9,539 nucleotides of DNA from JANWKQ01 sp040376605 (GCA_040376605.1 JBEIQI010000105.1:1-9539), one strand, 5' to 3'; shown: positions 1-7,599, numbered from the stretch's first letter. Notes: generated from the letters alone by a model not told the origin. A program made the numbers and translations.

Positions 1-232
1 AAAATTTAAGGCGGATGGCACCGGTGAGGCTAAAGGATATTGGTGGGACGAAAAAACGGAAACTTCGGATAAGGTAGAAATTCCATTTACCTGGATAGAA
101 GAAAAGGCCAGTTTGACCATTGAATGGAGCAAGAACAAAGTATTTCCAGAATCTATTATGAAATTTAAATACAATAAAACAGGCTTTGAAGAATTTTATG
201 AATTCAAAGATTATATGATGTATAGGTTGTAA
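1..232 (+). CDS. C-terminal fragment of an unrecognised protein
   Basis: An open frame enters from the left edge (first full codon at base 2) and runs 76 codons to a TAA at 230-232. Its 5' part lies outside the window. The visible part is rich in charged and aromatic residues (YWWDEK, PFTWIEE, LTIEWSK) with an alternating hydrophobic pattern typical of beta-strands. There is no membrane segment and no motif I recognise, and I do not assign a function. The stop codon overlaps the ATG of the next gene by one base (TAATG), so the two are probably translationally coupled in one operon. The frame is believable because it stays open to the edge, has ordinary codon use and is coupled to a recognisable gene. 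Confidence 0.7.
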   Translation, partial: KFKADGTGEAKGYWWDEKTETSDKVEIPFTWIEEKASLTIEWSKNKVFPESIMKFKYNKTGFEEFYEFKDYMMYRL

Positions 233-918
233 TGTCGAAGTCAGATAAAAATTTTATTTATTATTTAAAGCGACTCCCGGTTTTTATTTTTCCGGGAGTT
301 GTTGTTTTCTTTTCTTATAAAATGGGCGAATTATCCATTCCTTATTTGGAGATGAAACATGATGTAGATTTTTTAAAAACCAAATACAATGTCTATCATA
401 TCGATTATTGGAGAATTGGTTTTTATGCCCATGTATTTACCAGTGTATTTGTTTTGTTGGCAGGAGCCACTCAGTTTACTCGTTATTTGATTTTTAAATG
501 GCCCAGGTTCCATCGTTTCATGGGATATAGTTATGTATTGTTGGTATTATTTGTAAGTGGTCCGGGGGCCTTTGCCATGGCATTACATGGGAACGGGGGA
601 TTACCGGCAAGAGCCAGTTTTGTATTACAAACCATTATGTGGTTTATATTTACAGGTTCCGCCTGGTATTATGCTTATAAACGAAAATTCATCAAACATG
701 CCGAGGCCATGTTGTTAAGTTATTCTTTAACCTTAGCGGCCATTTCTTTAAGAATCCTGGTGGTTATTTTGGGAAATTTACATATCAAAGGTTTGCGACC
801 CGTGGATGCCTATATTTTTGTGGCATGGATGAGTTGGGTTCCTAACATGATTGTTGCAGGAATCCTAATTCATTTTGGATTGATAAAATGGTATTTTAAA
901 AAGCAGGAAAGAATTTAA
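232..918 (+). CDS. DUF2306 family integral membrane protein
   Basis: This 228-residue protein has about six predicted membrane helices, near residues 15-33, 61-82, 95-117, 130-149, 158-180 and 193-218. The pattern of the DUF2306 family is visible: a helix beginning FYAHVFTSVFVLLAG with His67, then HRFMGYSYV with His94 at the start of the next helix, GGLPARASFVLQ in a loop, and KHAEAMLLSYSLTLAAISLR with His156. The conserved histidines could bind metal or haem, but this is inference because the family has no established function that I know of. It would sit in the inner membrane. The start codon overlaps the preceding stop by one base, so it is likely co-transcribed with the truncated upstream gene. 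Its 3' end overlaps the stop of the convergent gene by four bases. Confidence 0.85.
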   Translation: MSKSDKNFIYYLKRLPVFIFPGVVVFFSYKMGELSIPYLEMKHDVDFLKTKYNVYHIDYWRIGFYAHVFTSVFVLLAGATQFTRYLIFKWPRFHRFMGYSYVLLVLFVSGPGAFAMALHGNGGLPARASFVLQTIMWFIFTGSAWYYAYKRKFIKHAEAMLLSYSLTLAAISLRILVVILGNLHIKGLRPVDAYIFVAWMSWVPNMIVAGILIHFGLIKWYFKKQERI

Positions 919-2342
919 TCTTCGAGAAGCGATTTGGGCTTCGGTTTTTTAGGGAATCCAATATCGAAAATAATTCCTAAATTAATGGTAGATCCATAAA
1001 CTCCGGTACGATTAAAAAAGCTGGGCGGTCCGAGCCCCGAAACCTGAATATCAAACATAGAAACCAACGGTAATGTATATTGAAATACGGGTTTAATATT
1101 AAAGGCACCGTTAGCTAATCGTATTTTATAACCCAACGTTAAGCTAATATCGAATTGGGCATTAAATTTATTATTGCCTGTAGCTGTATCTTGCGCAATG
1201 ATGGATTGAGGGTCCGCTTCACCAGTATAAATTACTTGGCCCGAACTATTTTTAATGGAATAATCAGCCCGGTAAATACTACCAAATGCTAAATCAAAAC
1301 CGGCACCAAAAATAAAATTACCTAATTCCATATGCAGAGAAGAATACCAACCTAATTGATGTAGGTTTCCATATTCGTCTACCGACAATAAATTGCTGGC
1401 GTCATCGGTAGCCATATAGGTAGAATGAAATCTTTTCATTTTTACACTTAGTCCATTTCTCCAGAAAAAAGCTCTTCCCAATTGCCATCTTAAACCGATT
1501 CCTCCCGAATAACCAAAACCACCACTGGTGTTTTTTACACCCACCTGAGAAACGATTTGATCGGAGGTAATCAGCGAATAATTGGCCATTACCGGAATGT
1601 CAATTCCAAATTTAGATCCATCATATTCATTATCCGGTTCCGGATTAAATCGACGACCGTTATTGGAATTGTTATTATTGTTGTTGTTGCTATCGTTATT
1701 GGTTTCCGAACCATTTTGTTTGGTATAATTACCATCCTCCTTGCGCCATGTTTTTCCGGGTTTACCTTGAGCTACCCAATCGTTATATTCTTCAACGGTG
1801 GCTTCTTTTTCGTTATACGTATAGTACCCTCCTTTTATTTTTTCTGACAAGGCCTGATCATCTGAATAAAATTCCGACATATCGTTTTTGAAGGTTTTTT
1901 TATCCATCAATTTAAACTTGCCATCTTCTTTTTTCTCCACATAATAATCTACCACTTCTACCCGATCATTTCCTTTTTCAACTTTATAGGTATAGGTATA
2001 CAACTGAGCTGCACCATCCATTTCGCGTTCCATAAAAACCAGTTTACCATCAACGGTTTTGGCAAAATATTCGGAGTCGGCATATTTAAAATAGCTGATA
2101 TTTTTTGTATTGAGTTTTGTAAATTCTTCGGTGGTATCGTTGTAGATGCTGATGCCTTTGGCCAATTTATCGGCTTGAGCAGGTTTTATTTTAACGGATA
2201 AGGTTTCTCCTTGAAGGGTAACAATGGTACCATCCACTAAATCCGATTGGGCTTGAGCAAAGGATGCCGTAAAGATGAACAGAATCGTAAGAACCCACTG
2301 ATAACGCAGTTGACGTTGAAGGAAAGGGAGCACCTGGTTCAT
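915..2342 (-). CDS. Exported protein with poly-Asn linker and C-terminal outer-membrane beta-barrel
   Basis: I chose the ATG at 2342, which gives 475 residues. It starts a signal peptide with a basic n-region (QRQLRY), a hydrophobic core (WVLTILFIFTASFA) and an AQAQ cleavage region. An in-frame ATG at 2384 would add 14 residues that do not look like part of a signal peptide. Mature residues up to about 210 form a strand-rich domain of the kind common at the N-terminus of Bacteroidota outer-membrane proteins (DGTIVTLQGETL, ISYFKYADSEYF). A low-complexity Asn/Ser linker follows, and then about 230 residues of alternating strands with glycine turns (GYSGGIGLRWQLG, NFIFGAGFDLAFGS, STINLGIIFDIGF) that look like a small barrel. 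The last strand is followed by a Lys/Pro tail. The substrate is unknown. It is transcribed convergently with the DUF2306 gene. Confidence 0.8.
   Translation of the reverse strand: MNQVLPFLQRQLRYQWVLTILFIFTASFAQAQSDLVDGTIVTLQGETLSVKIKPAQADKLAKGISIYNDTTEEFTKLNTKNISYFKYADSEYFAKTVDGKLVFMEREMDGAAQLYTYTYKVEKGNDRVEVVDYYVEKKEDGKFKLMDKKTFKNDMSEFYSDDQALSEKIKGGYYTYNEKEATVEEYNDWVAQGKPGKTWRKEDGNYTKQNGSETNNDSNNNNNNNSNNGRRFNPEPDNEYDGSKFGIDIPVMANYSLITSDQIVSQVGVKNTSGGFGYSGGIGLRWQLGRAFFWRNGLSVKMKRFHSTYMATDDASNLLSVDEYGNLHQLGWYSSLHMELGNFIFGAGFDLAFGSIYRADYSIKNSSGQVIYTGEADPQSIIAQDTATGNNKFNAQFDISLTLGYKIRLANGAFNIKPVFQYTLPLVSMFDIQVSGLGPPSFFNRTGVYGSTINLGIIFDIGFPKKPKPKSLLED
1659..1700 (-). repeat. Low-complexity AAT/AAC codon tract encoding a poly-Asn linker
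   Basis: On the minus strand this stretch is almost entirely AAT and AAC codons and encodes a 14-residue run of Asn with one Asp and two Ser. It separates the N-terminal domain from the predicted barrel of the outer-membrane protein. The codons are mixed and the unit is three bases, so length changes would keep the frame and only alter linker length. Confidence 0.75.
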
Positions 2343-2526
2343 GTAATATGCTTGGAATAGAAATTTATTAACGTAAAAGTACAAGATATAACGACTATTT
2401 TATCACATTTGTTGCAAACATCGCGCTAGACCATTGAGAGAATGGCCTGGTTAAAGGGTTAGAGGCTTCTTAAAAGATGTTATTGAATTGAAAAACAGTG
2501 AATTAAATGATGAAAATTTTAAATAT

Positions 2527-3447
2527 ATGGATTTAGACTTTCAACTTCTCAAGGAACTATGTGCCATTCAGGCCCCATCGGGTAACGAGGTGGCCATGAA
2601 GGAGTTTATCAAACAATATGTGGCCCATAATCAGCAAAACTGGAAAGTACAACCCGAGCTGATCGAGGGGGATTTTATTCAGGATTGTTTGATTTTAAAG
2701 TTTGGGAAACCTACCACGGCCATTTTTGCTCATATGGATTCGATAGGATTTACGGTTCGGTATAAAAACGAAGTGGTAAAAATTGGCGGACCTGTTGCGG
2801 AGCGGGGAATAAAATTAGTGGGGAAGGATTCGAAGGGTGAAATTGTCTGCAGCTTAATGGTAGATCAGGAACATTTGGGAGTGAAGTTTAATCGCGAAAT
2901 TGATAGAGGAACCGAACTGACCTTTGCGCCAGATTGGAGAGAAACCGATGAATATGTTCAATGTTGTTATATGGACAATCGGTTAGGTGTTTGGAATGCT
3001 TTGCAAGTGGCCTCTGCTTTAGAGAATGGAGTGGTGGTATTTAGTTGTTGGGAAGAACATGGGGGAGGTACGGTTGGGTATTTAGGCGAGTATATTTGGA
3101 AGGAATGGGGCGTTCGACAAGCATTGATTTCGGATATTACATGGGTAACGGATGGAGTGCCGGCAGGCAAGGGAGTAGTAGTTTCCATGAGAGATAGGGG
3201 AATACCCAGGAGAAAATTTATTGATAAAATTATTGGCTTGTCGGAGAAATCCGGAATCCCTTTTCAGTTAGAGGTAGAAGGGGCAGGTGGGAGTGATGGA
3301 GGATATTTGCAAGCCTCACATCTTCCGTTCGATTGGTGTTTTATTGGGGCACCTGAAGATTTTGTGCATTCGCCCAACGAAAAAGTACATAAAAAGGATA
3401 TCGAAGGAATGGTTCAGCTCTATGAATACCTAATGAAAAATTTATAA
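2527..3447 (+). CDS. M42-family metallo-aminopeptidase
   Basis: The ATG at 2527 gives 306 residues and the family-like N-terminus MDLDFQLLKELCAIQAPSGNE. A TTG at 2488 would add 13 residues before this point and is less likely. The M42 motifs are in order (numbering from the ATG): AHMDSIG with His69 and Asp71, YMDNRLG with the bridging Asp150, CWEEHGGG with catalytic and ligand Glu176/Glu177, SDIT with Asp203, GGSDGGY, and HSPNEKVH with the final His281. All expected metal ligands seem present, so a cytosolic, two-metal peptidase releasing N-terminal residues from peptides is the likely role. There is no signal peptide. Some M42 relatives are annotated as endoglucanases, but aminopeptidase is better supported for the family. 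It stands alone, divergent from the barrel protein, across a gap of about 180 bases with no clear promoter. Confidence 0.88.
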   Translation: MDLDFQLLKELCAIQAPSGNEVAMKEFIKQYVAHNQQNWKVQPELIEGDFIQDCLILKFGKPTTAIFAHMDSIGFTVRYKNEVVKIGGPVAERGIKLVGKDSKGEIVCSLMVDQEHLGVKFNREIDRGTELTFAPDWRETDEYVQCCYMDNRLGVWNALQVASALENGVVVFSCWEEHGGGTVGYLGEYIWKEWGVRQALISDITWVTDGVPAGKGVVVSMRDRGIPRRKFIDKIIGLSEKSGIPFQLEVEGAGGSDGGYLQASHLPFDWCFIGAPEDFVHSPNEKVHKKDIEGMVQLYEYLMKNL

Positions 3448-3536
3448 TAACTAATACTTATACGTTAGTGGAGATCAACTAATGTCATCAGATAAATTTT
3501 CTGGATGAATTTATACAATGGGCTTCCATCCTCGTA

Positions 3537-3552
3537 GCATCGCCAGCGATGC
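3537..3552. repeat. Perfect inverted repeat GCATCGC-CA-GCGATGC
   Basis: Two perfectly complementary 7-base arms are separated by two bases, so the folded form is best seen as a 6-bp stem with a CCAG tetraloop. There is no T-run on either side, so it is not an ordinary intrinsic terminator, although its place between convergent genes could still help end transcription. REP-like elements are another possibility. Confidence 0.6.
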
Positions 3553-3589
3553 CATCATCTTTAATCAAATCATCATTAAAGGAAATCAA

Positions 3590-3684
3590 CCGAATGGGAT
3601 CTGCTGATCTGCGTAAATCTGCGGGAACAAAAAAATGATCGACAAAGGTTATTATCCGAATGGCACCTGATTATCCTCGGGAAC
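3590..3684 (+). repeat. Imperfect direct repeat bounded by CCGAATGG and CGGGAAC
   Basis: The first copy (3590-3628) begins CCGAATGG and ends CGGGAAC. The second (3656-3684) has the same ends with a shorter middle. The first copy also holds three ATCTGC units spaced 8 and 10 bases apart. The copies are separated by 27 bases of AT-rich sequence. The shared ends suggest duplication followed by deletion. Confidence 0.45.
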
Positions 3685-3690
3685 TAAACC

Positions 3691-4443
3691 CTAAGGTTTA
3701 TATTCTTTCAATTCAAATTCTTCCCCATTAAAGTAGCCATAGGTATTATATTTAATCCAATCGCCCAGATTAATATATCTACCATTTTCTATTTCTTTAT
3801 CCAAAGGTAAATGCCGATGTCCGAAAATCATGTAGTCGTAAGATTCCTTTTGCAACATTTCTTTGCAATATTGGAACAACCATTCTTTTTCATCTCCCAG
3901 ATAATTCGCATCTTCGCTATAATTCGATTGCCGGCTTTTGCGACTAAAATAATTTGCGATACCAAAAGCTAAATTAGGATGAATGCGGGCATAACACCAT
4001 TGAAAAAACCCGTTAGCAAATATTTTTTTAAGGAGCTTAAAACTATATTCACCCGGACCTAAACCATCGCCATGGGCCAGGTAGAATCTTTTTTGGTTGT
4101 AGATTTTTATAATGGGTTCATAATGAATTTCAACACCCAATTCTTTTTTTAGGTAGCCGAACATCCACATGTCGTGATTCCCGGTAAACAAATGAATTTT
4201 GATGCCTGCATCGGAGAGTTCTGCAATTTTACCGAGCAAACGAATAAAACCTTTGGGAGCTACATATTTATATTCGAACCAGAAATCGAAGAGATCGCCC
4301 ATTAAATAAATTTCGGTCGCATTTTTCGAGACCTCACTGAGCCAGGCAACAATTCTTTTTTCACGTTCTAAGCTGCTGGCATAGTTAGGCACACCCAGGT
4401 GAAAATCGGATGCAAAATAAATATGAGAGGGTGCCGCCTGCAT
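3691..4443 (-). CDS. lpxH: UDP-2,3-diacylglucosamine diphosphatase, LpxH type
   Basis: This 250-residue calcineurin-like metallophosphoesterase has the LpxH signature set: SDFHLG (Asp13, His15), GDLFDFWFEY (Asp50), GNHD (Asn89-His90-Asp91), AHGDGLGPG (His124) and FGHRH (His209, His211). The DFWFEY stretch and the helical insert around 130-180 are typical of LpxH rather than of generic phosphoesterases. LpxH hydrolyses UDP-2,3-diacylglucosamine to lipid X and UMP, the fourth step of lipid A synthesis, at the cytosolic face of the inner membrane. There is no signal peptide. Its ATG directly follows the stop codon of the upstream M1-barrel gene (TAAATG), so translation is probably coupled. The length fits the family and all metal ligands are present. 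The exact substrate is inferred from family membership. Confidence 0.87.
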   Translation of the reverse strand: MQAAPSHIYFASDFHLGVPNYASSLEREKRIVAWLSEVSKNATEIYLMGDLFDFWFEYKYVAPKGFIRLLGKIAELSDAGIKIHLFTGNHDMWMFGYLKKELGVEIHYEPIIKIYNQKRFYLAHGDGLGPGEYSFKLLKKIFANGFFQWCYARIHPNLAFGIANYFSRKSRQSNYSEDANYLGDEKEWLFQYCKEMLQKESYDYMIFGHRHLPLDKEIENGRYINLGDWIKYNTYGYFNGEEFELKEYKP

Positions 4444-5373
4444 TTAAATAAATAGTTTGCGAATGGTTTTTATCAGTTGAATGTTTTGCAATTGTACGGT
4501 AAATCTAATTCTTTCCCAATAACTGGAAGTATTAAGACCTACCGATTGAGTGATATCAGTAGAAGCAATCATGGGGAAATAAATTTGTAAAATTCTATCG
4601 GGGGTACGTAAATAGAAGCCACCATTGTAAACAAAGGCCTGCGAACCAACGAAAGATCCGGCTCCGCTATAAGTTCCGATATCCATATAAACTCCGGCAT
4701 ATATGAGGGGGATGTCCCATTCTAAATTGGCGGTAATAATCCATTTATTGGTTTGGCCCACAAAGGTATTTACTTTAAAATCACCATCCTGGTGAGCCAC
4801 TTGTTGATTAAAAAATCCGTAAGATTCAGAACGGCCCAAATAATAATCGTTGAAGGCATAATCCCAAACCCCTCTCCATCCGCTCAATCTATAACGGGTA
4901 TCGGTAACCATGCTCGGGTCGGTAAGAAAGGTGCCTGCAAAAACCCGCAACTGAATGGCCGATTTACCTTTAAAATAAGTATAGGTAACTTTCAATTCAT
5001 TAAAAAGTTTTACTGCTGGGGTAATGGTGGTCAGCGGGGCAAAGGCATAATTAATTCCGAAATCGTAAACAGATTCCAGCGATACAGTATTTTCTACAGC
5101 CCATAATCTTTTTTTATAATTGAGTTTATAATAAGCTACATTTTGCATTAAAAATTTCCATCTATTATCCAGGAGCAGGTCGGGATCCACTTGGGTAACT
5201 ACCAATTGATTTTTTAATCCGGCTTCATGGGTAAGAGATGAATAAATATCTCTGCGTTCGAAAATAAATTTTATGGAAGGGCTTAGTTGAAAAGACCAGA
5301 GGGGAGTACCGCTGGCAATATTATAGGATTGTACATTGGCGGCGGTATGAAACACCAAACGATCGGGATTATT
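4444..5373 (-). CDS. C-terminal outer-membrane beta-barrel part of the frameshifted M1 peptidase
   Basis: This frame carries 309 residues that continue the upstream M1 gene once the shift at the A7 run is corrected. The join reads KKNNPDRLVFHTAA. It has no plausible start of its own: a stop codon lies just upstream in frame and the first candidate start is an internal TTG at 5358. The sequence is a series of amphipathic strands rich in aromatic residues and glycine, such as LGRSESYGFFNQQVAHQDGD, WIITANLEWDIPLIYAGVYM and YWERIRFTVQLQN, resembling the barrel of Omp85/surface-antigen-type proteins. It ends close to the last strand, as barrels do. It likely anchors the peptidase in the outer membrane. 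Treat it as one gene with the 5283-7499 frame, about 1018 residues in all, not as a separate protein. Confidence 0.7.
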   Translation of the reverse strand, partial: NNPDRLVFHTAANVQSYNIASGTPLWSFQLSPSIKFIFERRDIYSSLTHEAGLKNQLVVTQVDPDLLLDNRWKFLMQNVAYYKLNYKKRLWAVENTVSLESVYDFGINYAFAPLTTITPAVKLFNELKVTYTYFKGKSAIQLRVFAGTFLTDPSMVTDTRYRLSGWRGVWDYAFNDYYLGRSESYGFFNQQVAHQDGDFKVNTFVGQTNKWIITANLEWDIPLIYAGVYMDIGTYSGAGSFVGSQAFVYNGGFYLRTPDRILQIYFPMIASTDITQSVGLNTSSYWERIRFTVQLQNIQLIKTIRKLFI

Positions 5374-7499
5374 TTTTTAAAATAATGAGTATGAGTTAGG
5401 GCACCTAAAAAAGCAGGTCTTAAGGTCTTAACGGCAAACATGGGGAGCACAAACCATTCGGTTTTTTTGGGCAGGAATCCATAGTTATGGAGCATCATAC
5501 CCATTTGTATGCCATCGTATAAATTTCCGGCGGCACCGGGTAAATAATATATATGTTTGCGATAAGGATTTTCGAAGGAAGAGAAAAAATTGAAGCGAGT
5601 AGGTTTCGCTTTTTTCTTTCCATCATTAATGCGCATATAATTATTGGACAGTTCAACATCCGGAATACTCATTTCATGATCGATGGCAATCCATTCGATA
5701 GAGGAGCTATAAGGAATGTTTACATTGGCTTTATTCGCAATGGGGTCGAAAGGGTAGGAGCCTATTTTTTTTCCATCAGCGCTAAAAGTTTCTATATAAA
5801 AAGGCGCTTCCATTTCGCCGAGGTTATGAATTTCTATGATGAGCTCATCCTCCTTTTTCTGTACATTTTTTATGGAATAATTTATTTTACGATTGGAGAT
5901 CATGGCATCATCAAAAAACCAATCGGCTTTATCGCCAATATGTTGTTTAAAGATTTCGTGGAGGTCGCCATTTACAGGATGTTTAAATTTCCAGGAATCA
6001 AAATATTGGTGCATAATGGTTTTAAAACTATCGGCTCCACAAATTTTATAGAGATACCAAAGGGCGGCGGTGGGTTTAGAATATGCCAGGGTAAAATAAT
6101 TATCCGGCGATAATAAATGGGAAGGAGTTTTGGTTGGAATATCTTTTTGTAAACGAGCCAGGGCATAATATTCGCTATGCGATTGCTGGTAATACGGAAA
6201 ATTCATTCCATCCAGCATGTGGGCATAATAATGAATATGGGTTTCCGGATATTTTTCGGAGAAAAATTTGGTTTCATAAAAGGTGTTGAGGCCTTCATCC
6301 ATCCAGGGTTCATCTCTTTCGTTGGAGGCAATGGCACCATAAAACCATTGATGGCCCACCTCATGTACAATGGCTTCTTCTATAGAATAGGAATGATTAA
6401 TAAAAGCAAGGGTAGGATATTCCATATCTCCGCCGGTAATATCATCCACATCGGCCAGGGTACAAATGGAATAAGGATAGGTTCCTACCTCCTCGCTATA
6501 AAATTCGAGGGCCTCTTGCATATAGCGGTTCGCTTGGGTCCAGCCGCTTAGGTGACTCATTTTTACAAACGATTGGAGTTGAATGTTTTTACCATTAATG
6601 GTGGTAGAATCCTGCATCAATAAAAATTCGGGATCGGCACAAAAGGCAAAATCATGCACATTGTTAATTTGATAGGTAAGGGTTTTTCTTTTTAAGGAAG
6701 GGGTAATGGCTTTTTTTAGGAACTTTCGTTTTTTGGGGTGAACATAAGTTTTGGAGAATTGGGCCAGGGTATCCAGGTTTTTTAATTCATCTGCAGAGGT
6801 GAGCTGACCGGTGGCGGCTACTACAAAATTTTGGGGAAGGGTAATTTGTACCTCATAATTACCTAGTTCGCCAAAGAACTCCCCCTTATCCAGGTAGCTC
6901 AGGGGGTGCCAGCCATAGGCATCGTAAACGGCGGGTTTGGGATACCATTGGCTAAAATAATAAGCATGATCCTTATAACCCATGCGTGATAGATGCGAGG
7001 AGGGGAGCTTCACATAAAACGAGGTTTCTAAACGAACCGACTGACCCGGGAGCAAAGGTTCGGGCAGCACGAGTATTTCAATATCGGCCGTATCTTTGCA
7101 GGCAAAGGATTTGGCATCCACCCCATCAACCTCCCAATGGAGACTATCCATAGAACCTTTATAAACGGCATTGGCAAATTGGAGGGAATGTTCGTCGTGG
7201 GCCAATAATTGGTTATTAAGGGCCGATTGTTTACCCAAATAGGCATTGGGCATGAGTTGAAAATAGATAAAGGGCAGACTATTGGGCGAATGATTGGTAT
7301 AATGCATGGTAATATGGCCATGGAGGGCCTTGGCACTATCATCTAAACTTACCTGAATAAGGTAATTAACCTCTTGTTGCCAATAGGTTTGAGCCCTCAA
7401 TGTCCCTAAAAAAGGGCATTGTAACAAAACCAGGGACCATATAACCGCCTTAAACCGTAGCATCCAAAAAAGTAGGGTAAATATCCGAAAAAAACTCAT
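5283..7499 (-). CDS. M1-family zinc metallopeptidase, N-terminal part of a peptidase-barrel fusion
   Basis: The frame starts at ATG 7499. An ATG at 7463 would also leave a good signal peptide (MLRFKAVIWSLVLLQ and on to LRAQ), so the start is uncertain. The mature part has an N-terminal beta domain, then the M1 core: GGDMEYP (residues 356-362) in the position of the GAMEN motif, HEVGH (379-383) with the third zinc ligand Glu402 in DEGLNTFYE, and a candidate catalytic Tyr473 in AYSKPTAAL. Residues from about 650 (YYLPGAAGNLYDGIQMGMML) already look like barrel strands, and the frame breaks at residue 709. The enzyme would cleave peptides in the periplasm or at the cell surface while held in the outer membrane. 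All catalytic residues are intact, so the break affects only the barrel. It is upstream of and coupled to the LpxH-type gene. Confidence 0.88.
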   Translation of the reverse strand: MSFFRIFTLLFWMLRFKAVIWSLVLLQCPFLGTLRAQTYWQQEVNYLIQVSLDDSAKALHGHITMHYTNHSPNSLPFIYFQLMPNAYLGKQSALNNQLLAHDEHSLQFANAVYKGSMDSLHWEVDGVDAKSFACKDTADIEILVLPEPLLPGQSVRLETSFYVKLPSSHLSRMGYKDHAYYFSQWYPKPAVYDAYGWHPLSYLDKGEFFGELGNYEVQITLPQNFVVAATGQLTSADELKNLDTLAQFSKTYVHPKKRKFLKKAITPSLKRKTLTYQINNVHDFAFCADPEFLLMQDSTTINGKNIQLQSFVKMSHLSGWTQANRYMQEALEFYSEEVGTYPYSICTLADVDDITGGDMEYPTLAFINHSYSIEEAIVHEVGHQWFYGAIASNERDEPWMDEGLNTFYETKFFSEKYPETHIHYYAHMLDGMNFPYYQQSHSEYYALARLQKDIPTKTPSHLLSPDNYFTLAYSKPTAALWYLYKICGADSFKTIMHQYFDSWKFKHPVNGDLHEIFKQHIGDKADWFFDDAMISNRKINYSIKNVQKKEDELIIEIHNLGEMEAPFYIETFSADGKKIGSYPFDPIANKANVNIPYSSSIEWIAIDHEMSIPDVELSNNYMRINDGKKKAKPTRFNFFSSFENPYRKHIYYLPGAAGNLYDGIQMGMMLHNYGFLPKKTEWFVLPMFAVKTLRPAFLGALTHTHYFKKIIPIVWCFIPPPMYNPIILPAVLPSGLFN
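5372..5378 (-). other. Frameshift site: A7 run inside the M1-barrel gene
   Basis: On the minus strand the codons are TTT AAA AAA ATA. Reading on in this frame gives 29 poor residues (IIPIVWCFIPPP and onward) to a stop at 5283. Stepping back one base, or adding one A, gives TTT AAA AAA AAT AAT CCC and a continuous barrel sequence. The run is preceded by T, so the canonical tandem-slippage heptamer A AAA AAA is not in frame. An indel in the homopolymer, by sequencing or by mutation, is the simplest explanation. Confidence 0.8.
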
Positions 7500-7566
7500 T
7501 CGGCCTGTAATAAAGCATATTTAAAGGGTTAAGGGGGTAGAAAAGTAGAGAAATTAACAATGAGTG

Positions 7567-7597
7567 TTTGATATTTATAAAGTATTCTTTACCTTTG
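7567..7597 (+). promoter_or_regulatory. Bacteroidota housekeeping promoter for rplU-rpmA
   Basis: TTTG at 7567-7570 is followed after exactly 19 bases by TACCTTTG at 7590-7597. This matches the Bacteroidota consensus of a -33 TTTG and a -7 TAnnTTTG. Transcription would begin near 7602-7605, about 40-45 bases before the rplU ATG. It is the only promoter in the window with a full match. Confidence 0.85.
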
Positions 7598-7599
7598 CC

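Larger units (their letters stand above)
3448..3690. other. Gene-free gap between convergent genes, possible dispersed intergenic repeat
   Basis: No open frame of coding quality is present between the convergent ends of the peptidase and the LpxH-type gene. The gap contains a perfect 7-bp inverted repeat (3537-3552), three copies of ATCTGC at 3599, 3607 and 3617, and an imperfect direct repeat (3590-3628 and 3656-3684). Its composition is less AT-rich than the other gaps. From memory, GCAGAT-type units recur between genes in Bacteroidota, but no second full copy lies in this window to prove it. Confidence 0.5.

Noticed and set aside
1557..1847. Plus-strand open frame of 96 codons
   Set aside because: It is antisense to the barrel protein and consists of Ile/Val-rich text produced by the reverse of Asn-rich codons. 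No start context or family resemblance.
2488..2526. TTG start at 2488 for the M42 peptidase
   Set aside because: It would add 13 residues before the family-like N-terminus, whereas the ATG at 2527 begins exactly where the family normally starts.
2967..3188. Minus-strand open frame of 73 codons
   Set aside because: It is antisense to the M42 peptidase, which has all its metal-ligand motifs on the other strand.
3590..3690. CRISPR array from the repeated ATCTGC and CGGGAAC motifs
   Set aside because: The units are too short, unequally spaced and few, with no constant repeat or spacer length.
3685..3700. TAAACC/GGTTTA hairpin over the stop of the LpxH-type gene as a terminator
   Set aside because: The stem is only 6 bp and AT-rich, and no T-run follows on the minus strand.
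4444..5358. The barrel half as an independent gene starting at TTG 5358
   Set aside because: The frame is closed by a stop just upstream, the TTG is internal to a strand, and the first barrel strands are encoded in the preceding frame.
5366..5385. Canonical -1 programmed frameshift heptamer
   Set aside because: A T precedes the two in-frame AAA codons, so the tandem-slippage pattern A AAA AAA is not in frame. An indel explains the data more simply.
5553..6551. Plus-strand open frames at 5553-6113 and 6177-6551
   Set aside because: Both are antisense shadows of the M1 catalytic domain, which is clearly coding on the minus strand. The plus-strand text has no recognisable motif.
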